A stretch of 26,832 bases of DNA from Bacteroidota bacterium (GCA_013288465.1 JABDBT010000015.1:2518-29349), one strand, 5' to 3'. Numbered from the stretch's first letter, positions 8,468 to 15,652 are shown. Numbers and translations: made by a program. The notes: generated by a model from the letters alone, not told the origin.

Positions 8468-8502
8468 TAATTCGCTCATTCGCTCAATCACACATCCACT
8501 CA
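8468..8502 (-). repeat. 8-nt-period TGA repeat after a stop codon
   Basis: Plus-strand TCA at 8476, 8484 and 8500 sit on an 8-nt grid (the 8492 position is mutated), touching the stop codon at 8503-8505. This copy is more degenerate and GC-richer than its neighbours. Confidence 0.5.
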
Positions 8503-9399
8503 TTATTTCTTCACCAATGTATATTCGCCCCAAAAATCGGTAGGGGCCGATTGGCCCATTAAAGCGGCTATTTGCGACCCGCCGCCACCACCCTCGGGTG
8601 TTACTGATTTCACCGGCGCATCAGTTTGGTTGCCTGTAAATGCTATATTAGGGATGCTGAATGGGCTTGAGCCATTAATAGTGATATGATAAGCAAACTT
8701 TGTCCCGTCGCTTACAGATAACCCCAATTGTGTTAAGCTAACAGCCAGTTCATAGGTATAAACTATTTTGCTGTCAAATAACTCGGCTGTTTTAACATCG
8801 GATGTGTTATATACCGAAATGAGCGAATCTATCCCCTTTATGCCGGTAACGCCTATGTATTTTGAGTTATTCTCGAGGCGCTTATTATAAATAGCCATTA
8901 TTGAATCACCCTGAAACTCTTTAGGGTCTGCCGGCTTTGCAGCGCGGGCCCCATCAACGCTATTTCGGGGCATTATCGTAACGTCATCGCCCGAAACTGT
9001 TAATATACTATTTCCAACTATCTGGCTGCTATGTACGTACGGCCTGCTCTTTTTATCAAATATGGGGTAGGTAATACTTATACCATCTTTATCTGTTTTT
9101 TTACCTGATTTTTGAATAGTAAGGGTTATACCACCGCCAATAATTTTGTTGATAATGGCAGGGTCGGTGGCCTGCACTACCAGGTATAGCTTATCATCAT
9201 CATTTGCCATGGAGTAATAAACGTCTGTTGCTTTGTTATAAGCCAGGAATTTATTATGCCATTCAGTTGCCTTCCCGTCAATTTTAATATTGGCCGGGGC
9301 GCGCAGGCTGGTATTTTGAATATTGGGTAATTTTTGAGCGTTTGCAGTAACAAAGCTCCCCAATAAAAAGATGTACAAAACTGATCTTGACCTGGTCAT
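8503..9399 (-). CDS. secreted protein of the tandem paralog family (copy next to the M56 gene)
   Basis: I place the start at the ATG at 9399, giving 298 residues. An in-frame extension to 9477 would put 26 polar residues before the signal peptide MTRSRSVLYIFLLGSFVTANAQ. Core blocks match the other three copies: KLPNIQ, RAPANIKIDGKATEWHNKF, KATDVYYSMANDDDKLYLVV, DSLISVYNTSDVKTAELFDS, KFAYHITING and PTDFWGEYTLVKK. It carries a middle insert (about residues 130-165) and a GGGGG segment before the C-terminal block. NEDGIK, invariant in the others, is NTSDVK here. It is the first paralog after the M56 gene, with a hairpin in the 94-bp gap. Confidence 0.85.
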   Translation of the reverse strand: MTRSRSVLYIFLLGSFVTANAQKLPNIQNTSLRAPANIKIDGKATEWHNKFLAYNKATDVYYSMANDDDKLYLVVQATDPAIINKIIGGGITLTIQKSGKKTDKDGISITYPIFDKKSRPYVHSSQIVGNSILTVSGDDVTIMPRNSVDGARAAKPADPKEFQGDSIMAIYNKRLENNSKYIGVTGIKGIDSLISVYNTSDVKTAELFDSKIVYTYELAVSLTQLGLSVSDGTKFAYHITINGSSPFSIPNIAFTGNQTDAPVKSVTPEGGGGGSQIAALMGQSAPTDFWGEYTLVKK

Positions 9400-9453
9400 G
9401 TTAAGCTTTTTTATGATTAAAAGGTGATAAGGTTTAGGATATGCAGGTAATAA

Positions 9454-9484
9454 GAAAGGATTGGACTGATCAGCCAATCCTTTC
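9454..9484. terminator. intercistronic hairpin between M56 gene and first paralog
   Basis: GAAAGGATTGG and CCAATCCTTTC form a perfect 11-bp stem around a 9-base loop. On the minus strand only a broken U-tract (TTTCTTATT) follows, so this may be a partial terminator, an attenuator or an mRNA-stability element separating M56 from the paralogs. Confidence 0.5.
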
Positions 9485-9493
9485 GGCTAAAGG

Positions 9494-11365
9494 TTATTTT
9501 GCTTTTTTGGTGGTTATAAACAAAACGCCGTCTTTAGCTTTATCGCCATATTTTTTGATTACCTCATCGCCCGATTGTGAACTCATGCTTTCGATGTTAG
9601 CTGCCGAAAGTTTTTTCATATCGCGTGCTGTAGCTTCTTTACCATCAATAAAGATCAGTTTGTTGGATAGGTTATTGATGTTGTTTTCATGATTTCTCCC
9701 TGATATAGTGTAAGCGAACGTATTGAACTTTTTAATGGAGTTTCCTAACTTCACCGAATCTGTTTTAATAACTGTTCCGTTTGATGTAACGATTAATCCC
9801 CGCATTTTATTCAATAAAACTTTACGTTTATCATCCGGAACTGTAGTTGTATAAACCATGGAACCATTAATTGTCTCTCCTGACATACCCCGTACAATCA
9901 CCGGATTATTGTTTGACAAGTAAACGGTATCGAGCTTTAATTTGCCATTTACAATTTTAACTGTATCAACAACCATATAACTGCCGTTTACTCTTTTTGC
10001 TGTTACTCCGTTTATCCTTACTCCGGAAACCACTCTTGGTGTATTATTTGAAGTAATATATATAACGCTTTTCCCATCGCGCGCATCTTTTTCTACGTTG
10101 ATACTGCCAATTTTAGCGGCGCTCATTTTATTAATGTCTTCATTTTTAACAACCCTGCCATCAACAACTATTATCGGTTCGTCGCCTGTTTTAACGCCAT
10201 TAATAACTATCCTGGGCCTGGTACTACTATCTAAAATGGTATAGCTATAATTCATTGTCGTCCTTATCCGGCGAACAGTATCATGCAAACGCTTTTTAGT
10301 GGTATCTGAAATAGTATATACCGTAAAATCTGAAGCTGTGTTTTTAGCTGCTTTTATGGTGTCATTCGACTGAATAAAATTTACTATTGACGCGCCCATT
10401 TTGCTCACTCCATGGTCAACCGTATTGATAATATCAATTTTAGCCGCCGATTTGGTAATGGCTTTGTAAGCAATATTGCTTTTTTTGATTAGCTCAGCCT
10501 TTGAAAAACTAAAGGTAAGCAGGCAAATAACAACTGCGGGTACCAGGAAGGCATACCGGGTTAGGTTAAATTTCGAAGATCTCTTAGTGTTCATCATGAT
10601 AATTCTTTTTTTAATGGTTGATAGGTTAAAGTGGTTAACAATATTTTGAGGTGCTGCCGAAAAGCTTACGTTTACCAGGCTATACTGGTATTGTTTACTG
10701 TCGGCGCCATTATTTAATATTTTTTGGTCTGTTATAAATTCAATGTTTTCGCGCACTGCCCTTTTCATGAGCCATACCCCGGGGTTAAACCAGTAAAATA
10801 TGGTGCTCAGTTCGGCCAGGATGATATCTAAAGTATGCCATTCATTTACATGCACCTGTTCGTGCTGTAGTATGGCCTTCAAATCGGCAGCCTCATGATT
10901 AGCCGGGTTAACGTATATACTTCGCCAGAACGAGAATGGCGCGGCATCACCATGAATAACCCTTATTTTATGGTCGCGGATATTCAATGGGATAGAATTG
11001 CGGTGGAGTTTATACAACGAGAATAACTGCATAAACAACCTTACGGCCAATACCGAGGCGCCAAGCCAAAACGCCGCCTCAAACCAGTACCAGTAACCGG
11101 GTTGCGTAAGCGGCTTAACTAAAGCCTCGGCAGGGGCTTTAAAGTTTAATATAACTACCTGCACCGGGTTGGTTAACTGCTGATGGTTTTGGGCGAAATT
11201 ATCCAGGTTGATTTTAGGGTAAATGGTTGCAAATAAGATGGCTGCAACCAGGTAAATACGGTTAAGCGTATAAAATGTAAGATGCCGCAGTACCAGGTAA
11301 TAACCTGCACAGAACAGCAATAAAGCGATATTTACTTTTAGTAAAAAAACAAACAGAGCTGGCAT
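9494..11365 (-). CDS. M56 (BlaR1/MecR1-like) membrane metallopeptidase with TonB-plug-like C-terminal segments
   Basis: This 623-residue inner-membrane sensor/protease has hydrophobic segments near residues 5-25, 35-50 and 95-115. The zinc motif HEQVH is at 168-172, followed by RENIEFITDQ around 205-214, which supplies the third ligand region, and another membrane segment at about 271-288. In BlaR1-type systems the protease responds to an outside signal and leads to cleavage of the BlaI repressor. Here the outer domain is not a penicillin sensor. Residues about 395-439 (IIVVDGRVVKNEDINKM, GKSVIYITS) and 568-621 (LIFIDGKEATARDMKKL, YGDKAKDGVLFITTKK) look like TonB-dependent-receptor plug motifs. 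It lies 11 bp after the blaI-like gene. Confidence 0.88.
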   Translation of the reverse strand: MPALFVFLLKVNIALLLFCAGYYLVLRHLTFYTLNRIYLVAAILFATIYPKINLDNFAQNHQQLTNPVQVVILNFKAPAEALVKPLTQPGYWYWFEAAFWLGASVLAVRLFMQLFSLYKLHRNSIPLNIRDHKIRVIHGDAAPFSFWRSIYVNPANHEAADLKAILQHEQVHVNEWHTLDIILAELSTIFYWFNPGVWLMKRAVRENIEFITDQKILNNGADSKQYQYSLVNVSFSAAPQNIVNHFNLSTIKKRIIMMNTKRSSKFNLTRYAFLVPAVVICLLTFSFSKAELIKKSNIAYKAITKSAAKIDIINTVDHGVSKMGASIVNFIQSNDTIKAAKNTASDFTVYTISDTTKKRLHDTVRRIRTTMNYSYTILDSSTRPRIVINGVKTGDEPIIVVDGRVVKNEDINKMSAAKIGSINVEKDARDGKSVIYITSNNTPRVVSGVRINGVTAKRVNGSYMVVDTVKIVNGKLKLDTVYLSNNNPVIVRGMSGETINGSMVYTTTVPDDKRKVLLNKMRGLIVTSNGTVIKTDSVKLGNSIKKFNTFAYTISGRNHENNINNLSNKLIFIDGKEATARDMKKLSAANIESMSSQSGDEVIKKYGDKAKDGVLFITTKKAK

Positions 11366-11376
11366 GATCTTAAGTT

Positions 11377-11733
11377 TTAAGGTTTTTCAATCAGTTTAAT
11401 GATCTCTTTTAGTTCGGTGGCACTAATTTTTTTTTCGTTGGCAAAAAAGGTCACCAGGTCTTTGTATGAATTTTTAAAATAATCATTTACAAAGCCGCTC
11501 ATAAACCGTTTTTTGTATTCTTCTTCAATAATTACAGGGGTATAACGAAACGAGTTGCCAAATTTTTCGCCTTCTACAAATCCTTTACGCTCCAGGTTTT
11601 TTATGGTGGAGGCGAGGGTGGTATAAGGCGGCTTTGGCTCGGCCAGCATATCCAGGAAATCCTTAATAAAACCGGTACCCGTTTGCCATACGGCCTGCAT
11701 TGCTTCTTCCTCTTGTTGTGATAACTTTTCCAT
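11377..11733 (-). CDS. BlaI/MecI/CopY family transcriptional repressor
   Basis: This 118-residue winged-helix repressor matches the usual family length. The N-terminal half holds the DNA-binding domain: LSQQEEEAMQAVWQ at the start, then PPYTTLASTIKNLERKGFV as recognition helix and wing. The C-terminal half (EEYKKRFMSGFVNDYF and the lysine/glutamate-rich end) is the dimerisation helix pair that contains the protease-sensitive site in BlaI proteins. The gene is first in the operon and is followed after 11 bp by its cognate M56 peptidase. Two perfect dyads lie just upstream over the predicted promoter, so autoregulation is very likely. The target genes probably include the downstream paralogs. 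Confidence 0.92.
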   Translation of the reverse strand: MEKLSQQEEEAMQAVWQTGTGFIKDFLDMLAEPKPPYTTLASTIKNLERKGFVEGEKFGNSFRYTPVIIEEEYKKRFMSGFVNDYFKNSYKDLVTFFANEKKISATELKEIIKLIEKP

Positions 11734-11739
11734 TGCTTT

Positions 11740-11773
11740 TACGATTGTTTCGTAAATCTACGACTATTTCGTA
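11740..11773. promoter_or_regulatory. twin TACGA-N5-TCGTA operators for the BlaI-like repressor
   Basis: Two perfect dyads, TACGATTGTTTCGTA at 11740-11754 and TACGACTATTTCGTA at 11759-11773, have centres 19 bp apart, nearly two helical turns. A lone TACGA half-site is at 11800. I found no other full copy in the window by eye. BlaI-family dimers bind dyads of this size, and the placement over the blaI promoter fits repression. Confidence 0.75.
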
Positions 11774-11783
11774 ATCATACAAG
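11753..11783 (-). promoter_or_regulatory. predicted promoter of the blaI-like operon
   Basis: On the minus strand, CTTG (11780-11783) and TAGATTTA (11753-11760) are 19 bases apart, close to the Bacteroidota TTTG-N19-TAnnTTTG pattern. One operator dyad fills the spacer and the other covers the start-site side. Confidence 0.5.
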
Positions 11784-11843
11784 CGTGTTTCAGAAATGTT
11801 ACGAATATTTGCCCTGTTTTAACTTTTTTTAACATTTAAGCCC

Positions 11844-11880
11844 TTTGTTTACAACATAATTGGAAATTTCTGTAAACAAA
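11844..11880. promoter_or_regulatory. perfect 10-bp inverted repeat upstream of the SDR gene
   Basis: TTTGTTTACA (11844-11853) and TGTAAACAAA (11871-11880) are exact reverse complements separated by 17 bp. The right arm overlaps where a -33 element would lie for the TAGCTTAG sequence at 11892-11899, just before the SDR start. A dimeric regulator site is possible. Confidence 0.4.
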
Positions 11881-11905
11881 TTCCTTTTTTGTAGCTTAGT
11901 AAACT

Positions 11906-12751
11906 ATGCCAACAACAACGACAGTAATTACCGGGGCCACGTCGGGAATAGGGGAGCAGACCGCTTTAGCCCTCGCTAAAAAAGATCATGCGCTTTATTT
12001 GCTGGTACGTAATACCCAAAAAGGAGAGGAACTTAAACAAAGGCTGATAACCGAAACAAGTAACAAGCATATTTTTATAGTGGAGTGCGATTTGGCCGAT
12101 TTAAATAGTGTGCGCAAAGCCGCCGATGAACTCAAAGCTAAATTATTCGGCATTAATGTACTGATCAATAATGCCGGGGGGATTTTCGCTGAGCGCGAAA
12201 TAACGAGAGATGCTTTTGAAACCACCTTCCAGGTAAATCACTTAGGGCATTTTTTGCTCACAACCAGTTTGATGCCTTTATTAGAAAAAGGCCACGCACG
12301 TATTATTAATGTAAGCTCCGAAGCTTATAAAATGGGTAAGCCTTTGTTTGATGACCTACAGGCTGAACAATCTTTTTCGGCAAGCAAGGCCTATGGTATG
12401 GGCAAGCTGTTTAATATTTACTTTGCTAAATCATTGGCCGAAAAATATGCCAGCAAAGGTATTACCGCCTTCGCGCTGCATCCGGGTATTGTGAATACGT
12501 CATTTGGCGCTGGTATGCCCGGTTTTGTGAAGGTGCTGCTTTGGTTAGCGCGGCCGTTTATGATCACTGCCGAAAAGGGCGCCCAAACTTCTGTGTTCCT
12601 TGCAACTGCGCCTAAATTAGATTCAAAAAGCGGGCAATTTTTTATCAAACAGAAAGTGGCTAAAACAACTTCGGTAGCCAACCATGAAGGCGCGCGAGAT
12701 AAACTTTGGGAGATAAGCGAAAAGTTGGTAGCTCATTATACTAAAGCCTAA
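11906..12751 (+). CDS. SDR family NAD(P)-dependent oxidoreductase
   Basis: This 281-residue classical short-chain dehydrogenase/reductase has the cofactor loop TGATSGIG at residues 9-16. It also has the acidic-end strand VECDLADLNSV, the structural NNAGG, the catalytic serine strand INVSSEA, and the active-site YxxxK as YGMGK within SASKAYGMGK. After the active site come ALHPGIVNTSFG and a hydrophobic segment, as in the WW-oxidoreductase/retinol-dehydrogenase-like branch. Such enzymes reduce or oxidise carbonyl/alcohol substrates in the cytosol; the substrate is unknown. It is divergent from the blaI-like operon, with a perfect inverted repeat in the shared upstream region. Confidence 0.93.
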   Translation: MPTTTTVITGATSGIGEQTALALAKKDHALYLLVRNTQKGEELKQRLITETSNKHIFIVECDLADLNSVRKAADELKAKLFGINVLINNAGGIFAEREITRDAFETTFQVNHLGHFLLTTSLMPLLEKGHARIINVSSEAYKMGKPLFDDLQAEQSFSASKAYGMGKLFNIYFAKSLAEKYASKGITAFALHPGIVNTSFGAGMPGFVKVLLWLARPFMITAEKGAQTSVFLATAPKLDSKSGQFFIKQKVAKTTSVANHEGARDKLWEISEKLVAHYTKA

Positions 12752-12851
12752 CCACCGTAGCAGTTTATTGCAACAATTTTGATAGGTACACACTTATAAT
12801 GTTGTATCATTAATAATTAAGTATTATTTTCGATGACTTAAACATGACAAT

Positions 12852-13403
12852 ATGCATTTTAACAAAAAGATACTATCAGCAGTAGGTTTAATTTCGGGTG
12901 TGGTGCTTTTCGCATCAATGACCGCTATACAGCAGCCTCAACAGCGCGAAGAACCTAAATTGAAGAATATTAAGGTATTGCCTAAAGGCATGACCTATGG
13001 ACAGGTTGATCATTTGATGGATGAATGGGCCAGCGCTTTAGGTGTAAAATGTAATTTTTGTCATGCACAGGATAAGGCAAGCGACGAAAAACCCGAAAAA
13101 ACAATGGCGCGCCACATGTATCAAATGGCTGCCAAGATCAATAAAAAATACTTTAAAGCCGAAAAAGACTCATTAGGCGCGGTTATGGAAAGCAGTGTAA
13201 ACTGTTATACCTGTCACCATGGCGTTGCCCATGTTGAAATTTCATTAAGGGCTAACAGGCCAAGGCCAACAGGCCAGGGTGGTGGTCCCGGCGGGTTTCA
13301 AAGACCTCAGGGTGGCCCGGGCGGCGCTCCCGGTGGTTCAGGCGCCCAAGGTGGAACAAATGGTGGCCCCGGTACTCCGCCACCGGCTGATAAAAAACCG
13401 TAA
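12852..13403 (+). CDS. secreted di-heme c-type cytochrome, photosynthetic-reaction-centre cytochrome-subunit-like
   Basis: This 183-residue exported protein has two haem-attachment sites, CNFCH at residues 67-71 and CYTCH at 118-122. Each is preceded by a helix with methionines that could be axial ligands (HLMDEWASALGV; MARHMYQMAAK). This spacing and the PKGMTYGQV lead-in match the CytoC_RC-like family, which occurs widely in non-phototrophic Bacteroidota and Acidobacteria. The hydrophobic N-terminus (residues 7-26) is a signal peptide or anchor. After residue 138 the protein ends in a 45-residue Gly/Pro/Gln-rich tail, probably disordered. A strong terminator follows. The likely role is periplasmic electron transfer; the partner is unknown. 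Confidence 0.88.
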   Translation: MHFNKKILSAVGLISGVVLFASMTAIQQPQQREEPKLKNIKVLPKGMTYGQVDHLMDEWASALGVKCNFCHAQDKASDEKPEKTMARHMYQMAAKINKKYFKAEKDSLGAVMESSVNCYTCHHGVAHVEISLRANRPRPTGQGGGPGGFQRPQGGPGGAPGGSGAQGGTNGGPGTPPPADKKP

Positions 13404-13427
13404 TTTATGTTTGTAAACAAATATATG

Positions 13428-13462
13428 CACCCTTTAGCTGTTAGCTAAGGGGTGTTTTTTTT
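13428..13462 (+). terminator. Rho-independent terminator after the di-heme cytochrome gene
   Basis: CACCCTTTAGCT and AGCTAAGGGGTG pair over 12 positions (one G-U) around a 3-base loop, followed by eight Ts. It starts 24 bp after the stop codon. Confidence 0.9.
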
Positions 13463-13547
13463 ATAGGTGTTTCCGTAAACTGGTACTTAGACTATTTTCG
13501 GAGGGTCATTTAAATTGATATGCGTCTCTGTTATATAGCACTGCTTT

Positions 13548-13664
13548 TTAAAAATGTGCTATTATCATATAACATTTAACAAATACTATAAAAACAATAA
13601 ATACAACAACCAGTACCACCTGGATATCCTCTTTTGTTTTTATCTGAAGTAAAGATTTGAGCAT
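13548..13664 (-). CDS. putative small single-pass membrane protein (38 aa)
   Basis: A short frame lies in the 470-bp gap between the cytochrome terminator and the glycoside hydrolase gene. It encodes a charged N-terminus (MLKSLLQIKTKED) followed by a strongly hydrophobic helix (IQVVLVVVFIVFIVFV) and a short tail. Upstream on the minus strand a TTTG, a 17-base spacer and TAATTTAA resemble a Bacteroidota promoter, and a T8/A8 tract precedes it. Size and composition fit small membrane proteins, but nothing beyond composition supports it. AT-rich DNA can make hydrophobic frames by chance. The rest of the gap shows no other coding signal. Confidence 0.35.
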   Translation of the reverse strand: MLKSLLQIKTKEDIQVVLVVVFIVFIVFVKCYMIIAHF

Positions 13665-13873
13665 TGGTTTAAAATAAGGTTATGCTTATACGAAACATTA
13701 AATTACTTTGTTTCTTTTTTTTCAAAAAAAATCAAAAAAAAATCAATTGATGCTTAGCTAAATTTCTGTAAGTAAAAGAGCTGTATAGGACCTTTTAGGT
13801 AACCCTTTTAAAAACTATATCGTTTAATAAATAGTTTCCATGATTAATTTAATTAGCTAATTTTAGCGGGGTG

Positions 13874-15478
13874 ATGCATAAAACAATGATGAAAATTTAT
13901 TACACCGGGATATTTCTTTCGTTTTCGCTGTTAATTTCTCAGTGCCATAAAATACCCGTGGGCACAACTAACCCGGCAAGCTTCCAGGGTCCCAAATACA
14001 CACCTATCAGCAATATGCTTGGCGTTGATGGTTATGAATGGAACTTTTTGCAAGATCCAAATAACCTAAACGATGTATCAAAGGTATATGAGCCTAAAAT
14101 GGCTTTGATAAGAGGCTTTTCTGCTTTCAGGCATTATATGGACTGGAGTAAAATAGAGCCTACACAAGGCAATTATACCTTTAACCCGGTATTTAGCGGC
14201 AGTTGGAATTATGATGCTATGTACCAAACAGCCTTCCAGGATACCATTTTAATGTTGGCCGACCTTAAAACCTGCCCGCAATGGTTATTGGATAGTTACC
14301 CTACAAATCTACAGGACGGCGAAGACGTGCCCGCCCCTTATGGTTTAGACCGCAGCGACCCCGCCTCATACATCCTGCAGGCCAAAGCGGCCTTCCAGTT
14401 TGCCGCGCGTTACGGTGCTAATACCAAGGTTGACCCCTCGCTGGTTAGCGTTGATTCACAGCCACGCTGGACAGATGACCCGCCCAACGTGGTGAAGATA
14501 GGCCTTAATCTGGTGAAATACATCGAATGTGATAACGAACGCGATAAATGGTGGAAAGGCCCACAGGCACAGCAAACCGCCCAGGAATATGCGGCTAACA
14601 TGTCGGCTTTTTATGATGGCAACAAAGGTAAATTAGGCAAAGGTGTTGGTGTAAAAAATGCCGACCCGGGTATGCTGGTGGTAATGGGGGGCCTGGCTAC
14701 CGCCAATGTACAGTATGTAATTGATATGGTGGCCTGGTGCAAGGCAAACAGGGGCTACCGAGCTGATGGCAGTATCGACCTTTGCTTTGATGTGATCAAT
14801 TACCACCTTTATTCAAATGACGGCAATGTATTAACCAATAAAGCAAGTACTGTTGGCGAGGCCCCGGAGTTGAGCATCATTGGCAGCGTTGCCGATGGTT
14901 TTGTAAAAGAAGCAGCCAGCCTTGGTACTCATCCGCCGGTTTGGGTTACCGAAAATGGTTATGATATTAATCCCGGCAGTCCGCAGCGCGCACCAGCAAT
15001 AGGTAACAAGTCAGCCTTGTTGACCCAGGCCGACTGGACAATACGCTCGGCCCTGTTATATGCGCGCCGTGGGGTTGATCGTTTGTTTTTTTACCAGCTT
15101 TTTGATGATATCCCTAATGGCGGCGGTACGTACCAAACATCGGGACTGGTAAACGATAATTTAACACGCAGGCCCGCTGCCGATTATATTCTGCAGGTTA
15201 AAAACCTGATGGGGAACTATACTTATAAAAGTACAGATAGTACCGATCCTTTGGTGGACAAATATGTATTAGGCAATAAAACCATGTATGTATTAACCAT
15301 ACCCGACCAGGTTGGCCGTACCGGTACCTATGTTTTAAACCTGGGCAATTCATCCTCGGCGATTATTTACACGCTAACCCCAGGCGCTGCTGTCATGACC
15401 AAAACCACGGCGCAAACCAACGGTGGCAAACTTACCGTAAACGTAACCGAAACCCCGGTTTTTGTGCAGGGGCTGTGA
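13874..15478 (+). CDS. clan GH-A glycoside hydrolase, surface lipoprotein
   Basis: The 534-residue product starts at ATG 13874; a GTG one codon upstream and ATGs at 13886/13889 are alternatives. The signal peptide ends in LLISQC, a Bacteroidota-style lipobox, with Cys24 as the lipid site. The body is a (beta/alpha)8 glycosidase: FRHYMDWSKIEPTQGNY at the N-terminal strands, then CDNERDKWW with the predicted acid/base Glu222 after Asn, and VWVTENGYD with the predicted nucleophile Glu360. The NE and TENG motifs are typical of clan GH-A (GH5, GH39 and relatives); I cannot fix the family. The C-terminal 80 residues form a small beta domain. It probably acts on polysaccharide at the cell surface. 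It is convergent with the Gfo/Idh/MocA gene. Confidence 0.85.
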   Translation: MHKTMMKIYYTGIFLSFSLLISQCHKIPVGTTNPASFQGPKYTPISNMLGVDGYEWNFLQDPNNLNDVSKVYEPKMALIRGFSAFRHYMDWSKIEPTQGNYTFNPVFSGSWNYDAMYQTAFQDTILMLADLKTCPQWLLDSYPTNLQDGEDVPAPYGLDRSDPASYILQAKAAFQFAARYGANTKVDPSLVSVDSQPRWTDDPPNVVKIGLNLVKYIECDNERDKWWKGPQAQQTAQEYAANMSAFYDGNKGKLGKGVGVKNADPGMLVVMGGLATANVQYVIDMVAWCKANRGYRADGSIDLCFDVINYHLYSNDGNVLTNKASTVGEAPELSIIGSVADGFVKEAASLGTHPPVWVTENGYDINPGSPQRAPAIGNKSALLTQADWTIRSALLYARRGVDRLFFYQLFDDIPNGGGTYQTSGLVNDNLTRRPAADYILQVKNLMGNYTYKSTDSTDPLVDKYVLGNKTMYVLTIPDQVGRTGTYVLNLGNSSSAIIYTLTPGAAVMTKTTAQTNGGKLTVNVTETPVFVQGL

Positions 15479-15482
15479 TTCT

Positions 15483-15650
15483 GATTAAGTTGTAAGGGTT
15501 GTAGTGGTTGTTTAAAAGTTGTAAACGTTGTAAGGGTTGTAAAGGTCGAAGTTGTAAATATTGTAGAATTGAACACTTCATCATTCAATATTCATTGTTC
15601 GATATTTTCTAACTTCTACAACCACTACAACGTTTACAACCCTTATAACT
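15483..15650. repeat. facing arrays of 9-nt TTGTAAGGG-type repeats between convergent genes
   Basis: The left array has TTG at 15490, 15499, 15508, 15519, 15528, 15537, 15552 and 15561, mostly 9-nt steps. The right array has the complement (CAA at 15619, 15628 and 15637). Each follows the stop codon of its own gene on the sense strand, and together they form a long imperfect inverted repeat that may act as a two-way terminator. Confidence 0.6.
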
Positions 15651-15652
15651 TT

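Noticed and set aside
9400..9477. N-terminal extension of the first paralog
   Set aside because: It would place 26 polar residues before a signal peptide and overlap the intercistronic hairpin; ATG 9399 gives the same layout as the other three copies.
13412..13421. TGTAAACAAA, identical to one arm of the inverted repeat at the SDR promoter
   Set aside because: It lacks the matching second arm and lies just after a stop codon in AT-rich DNA, so chance is likely.
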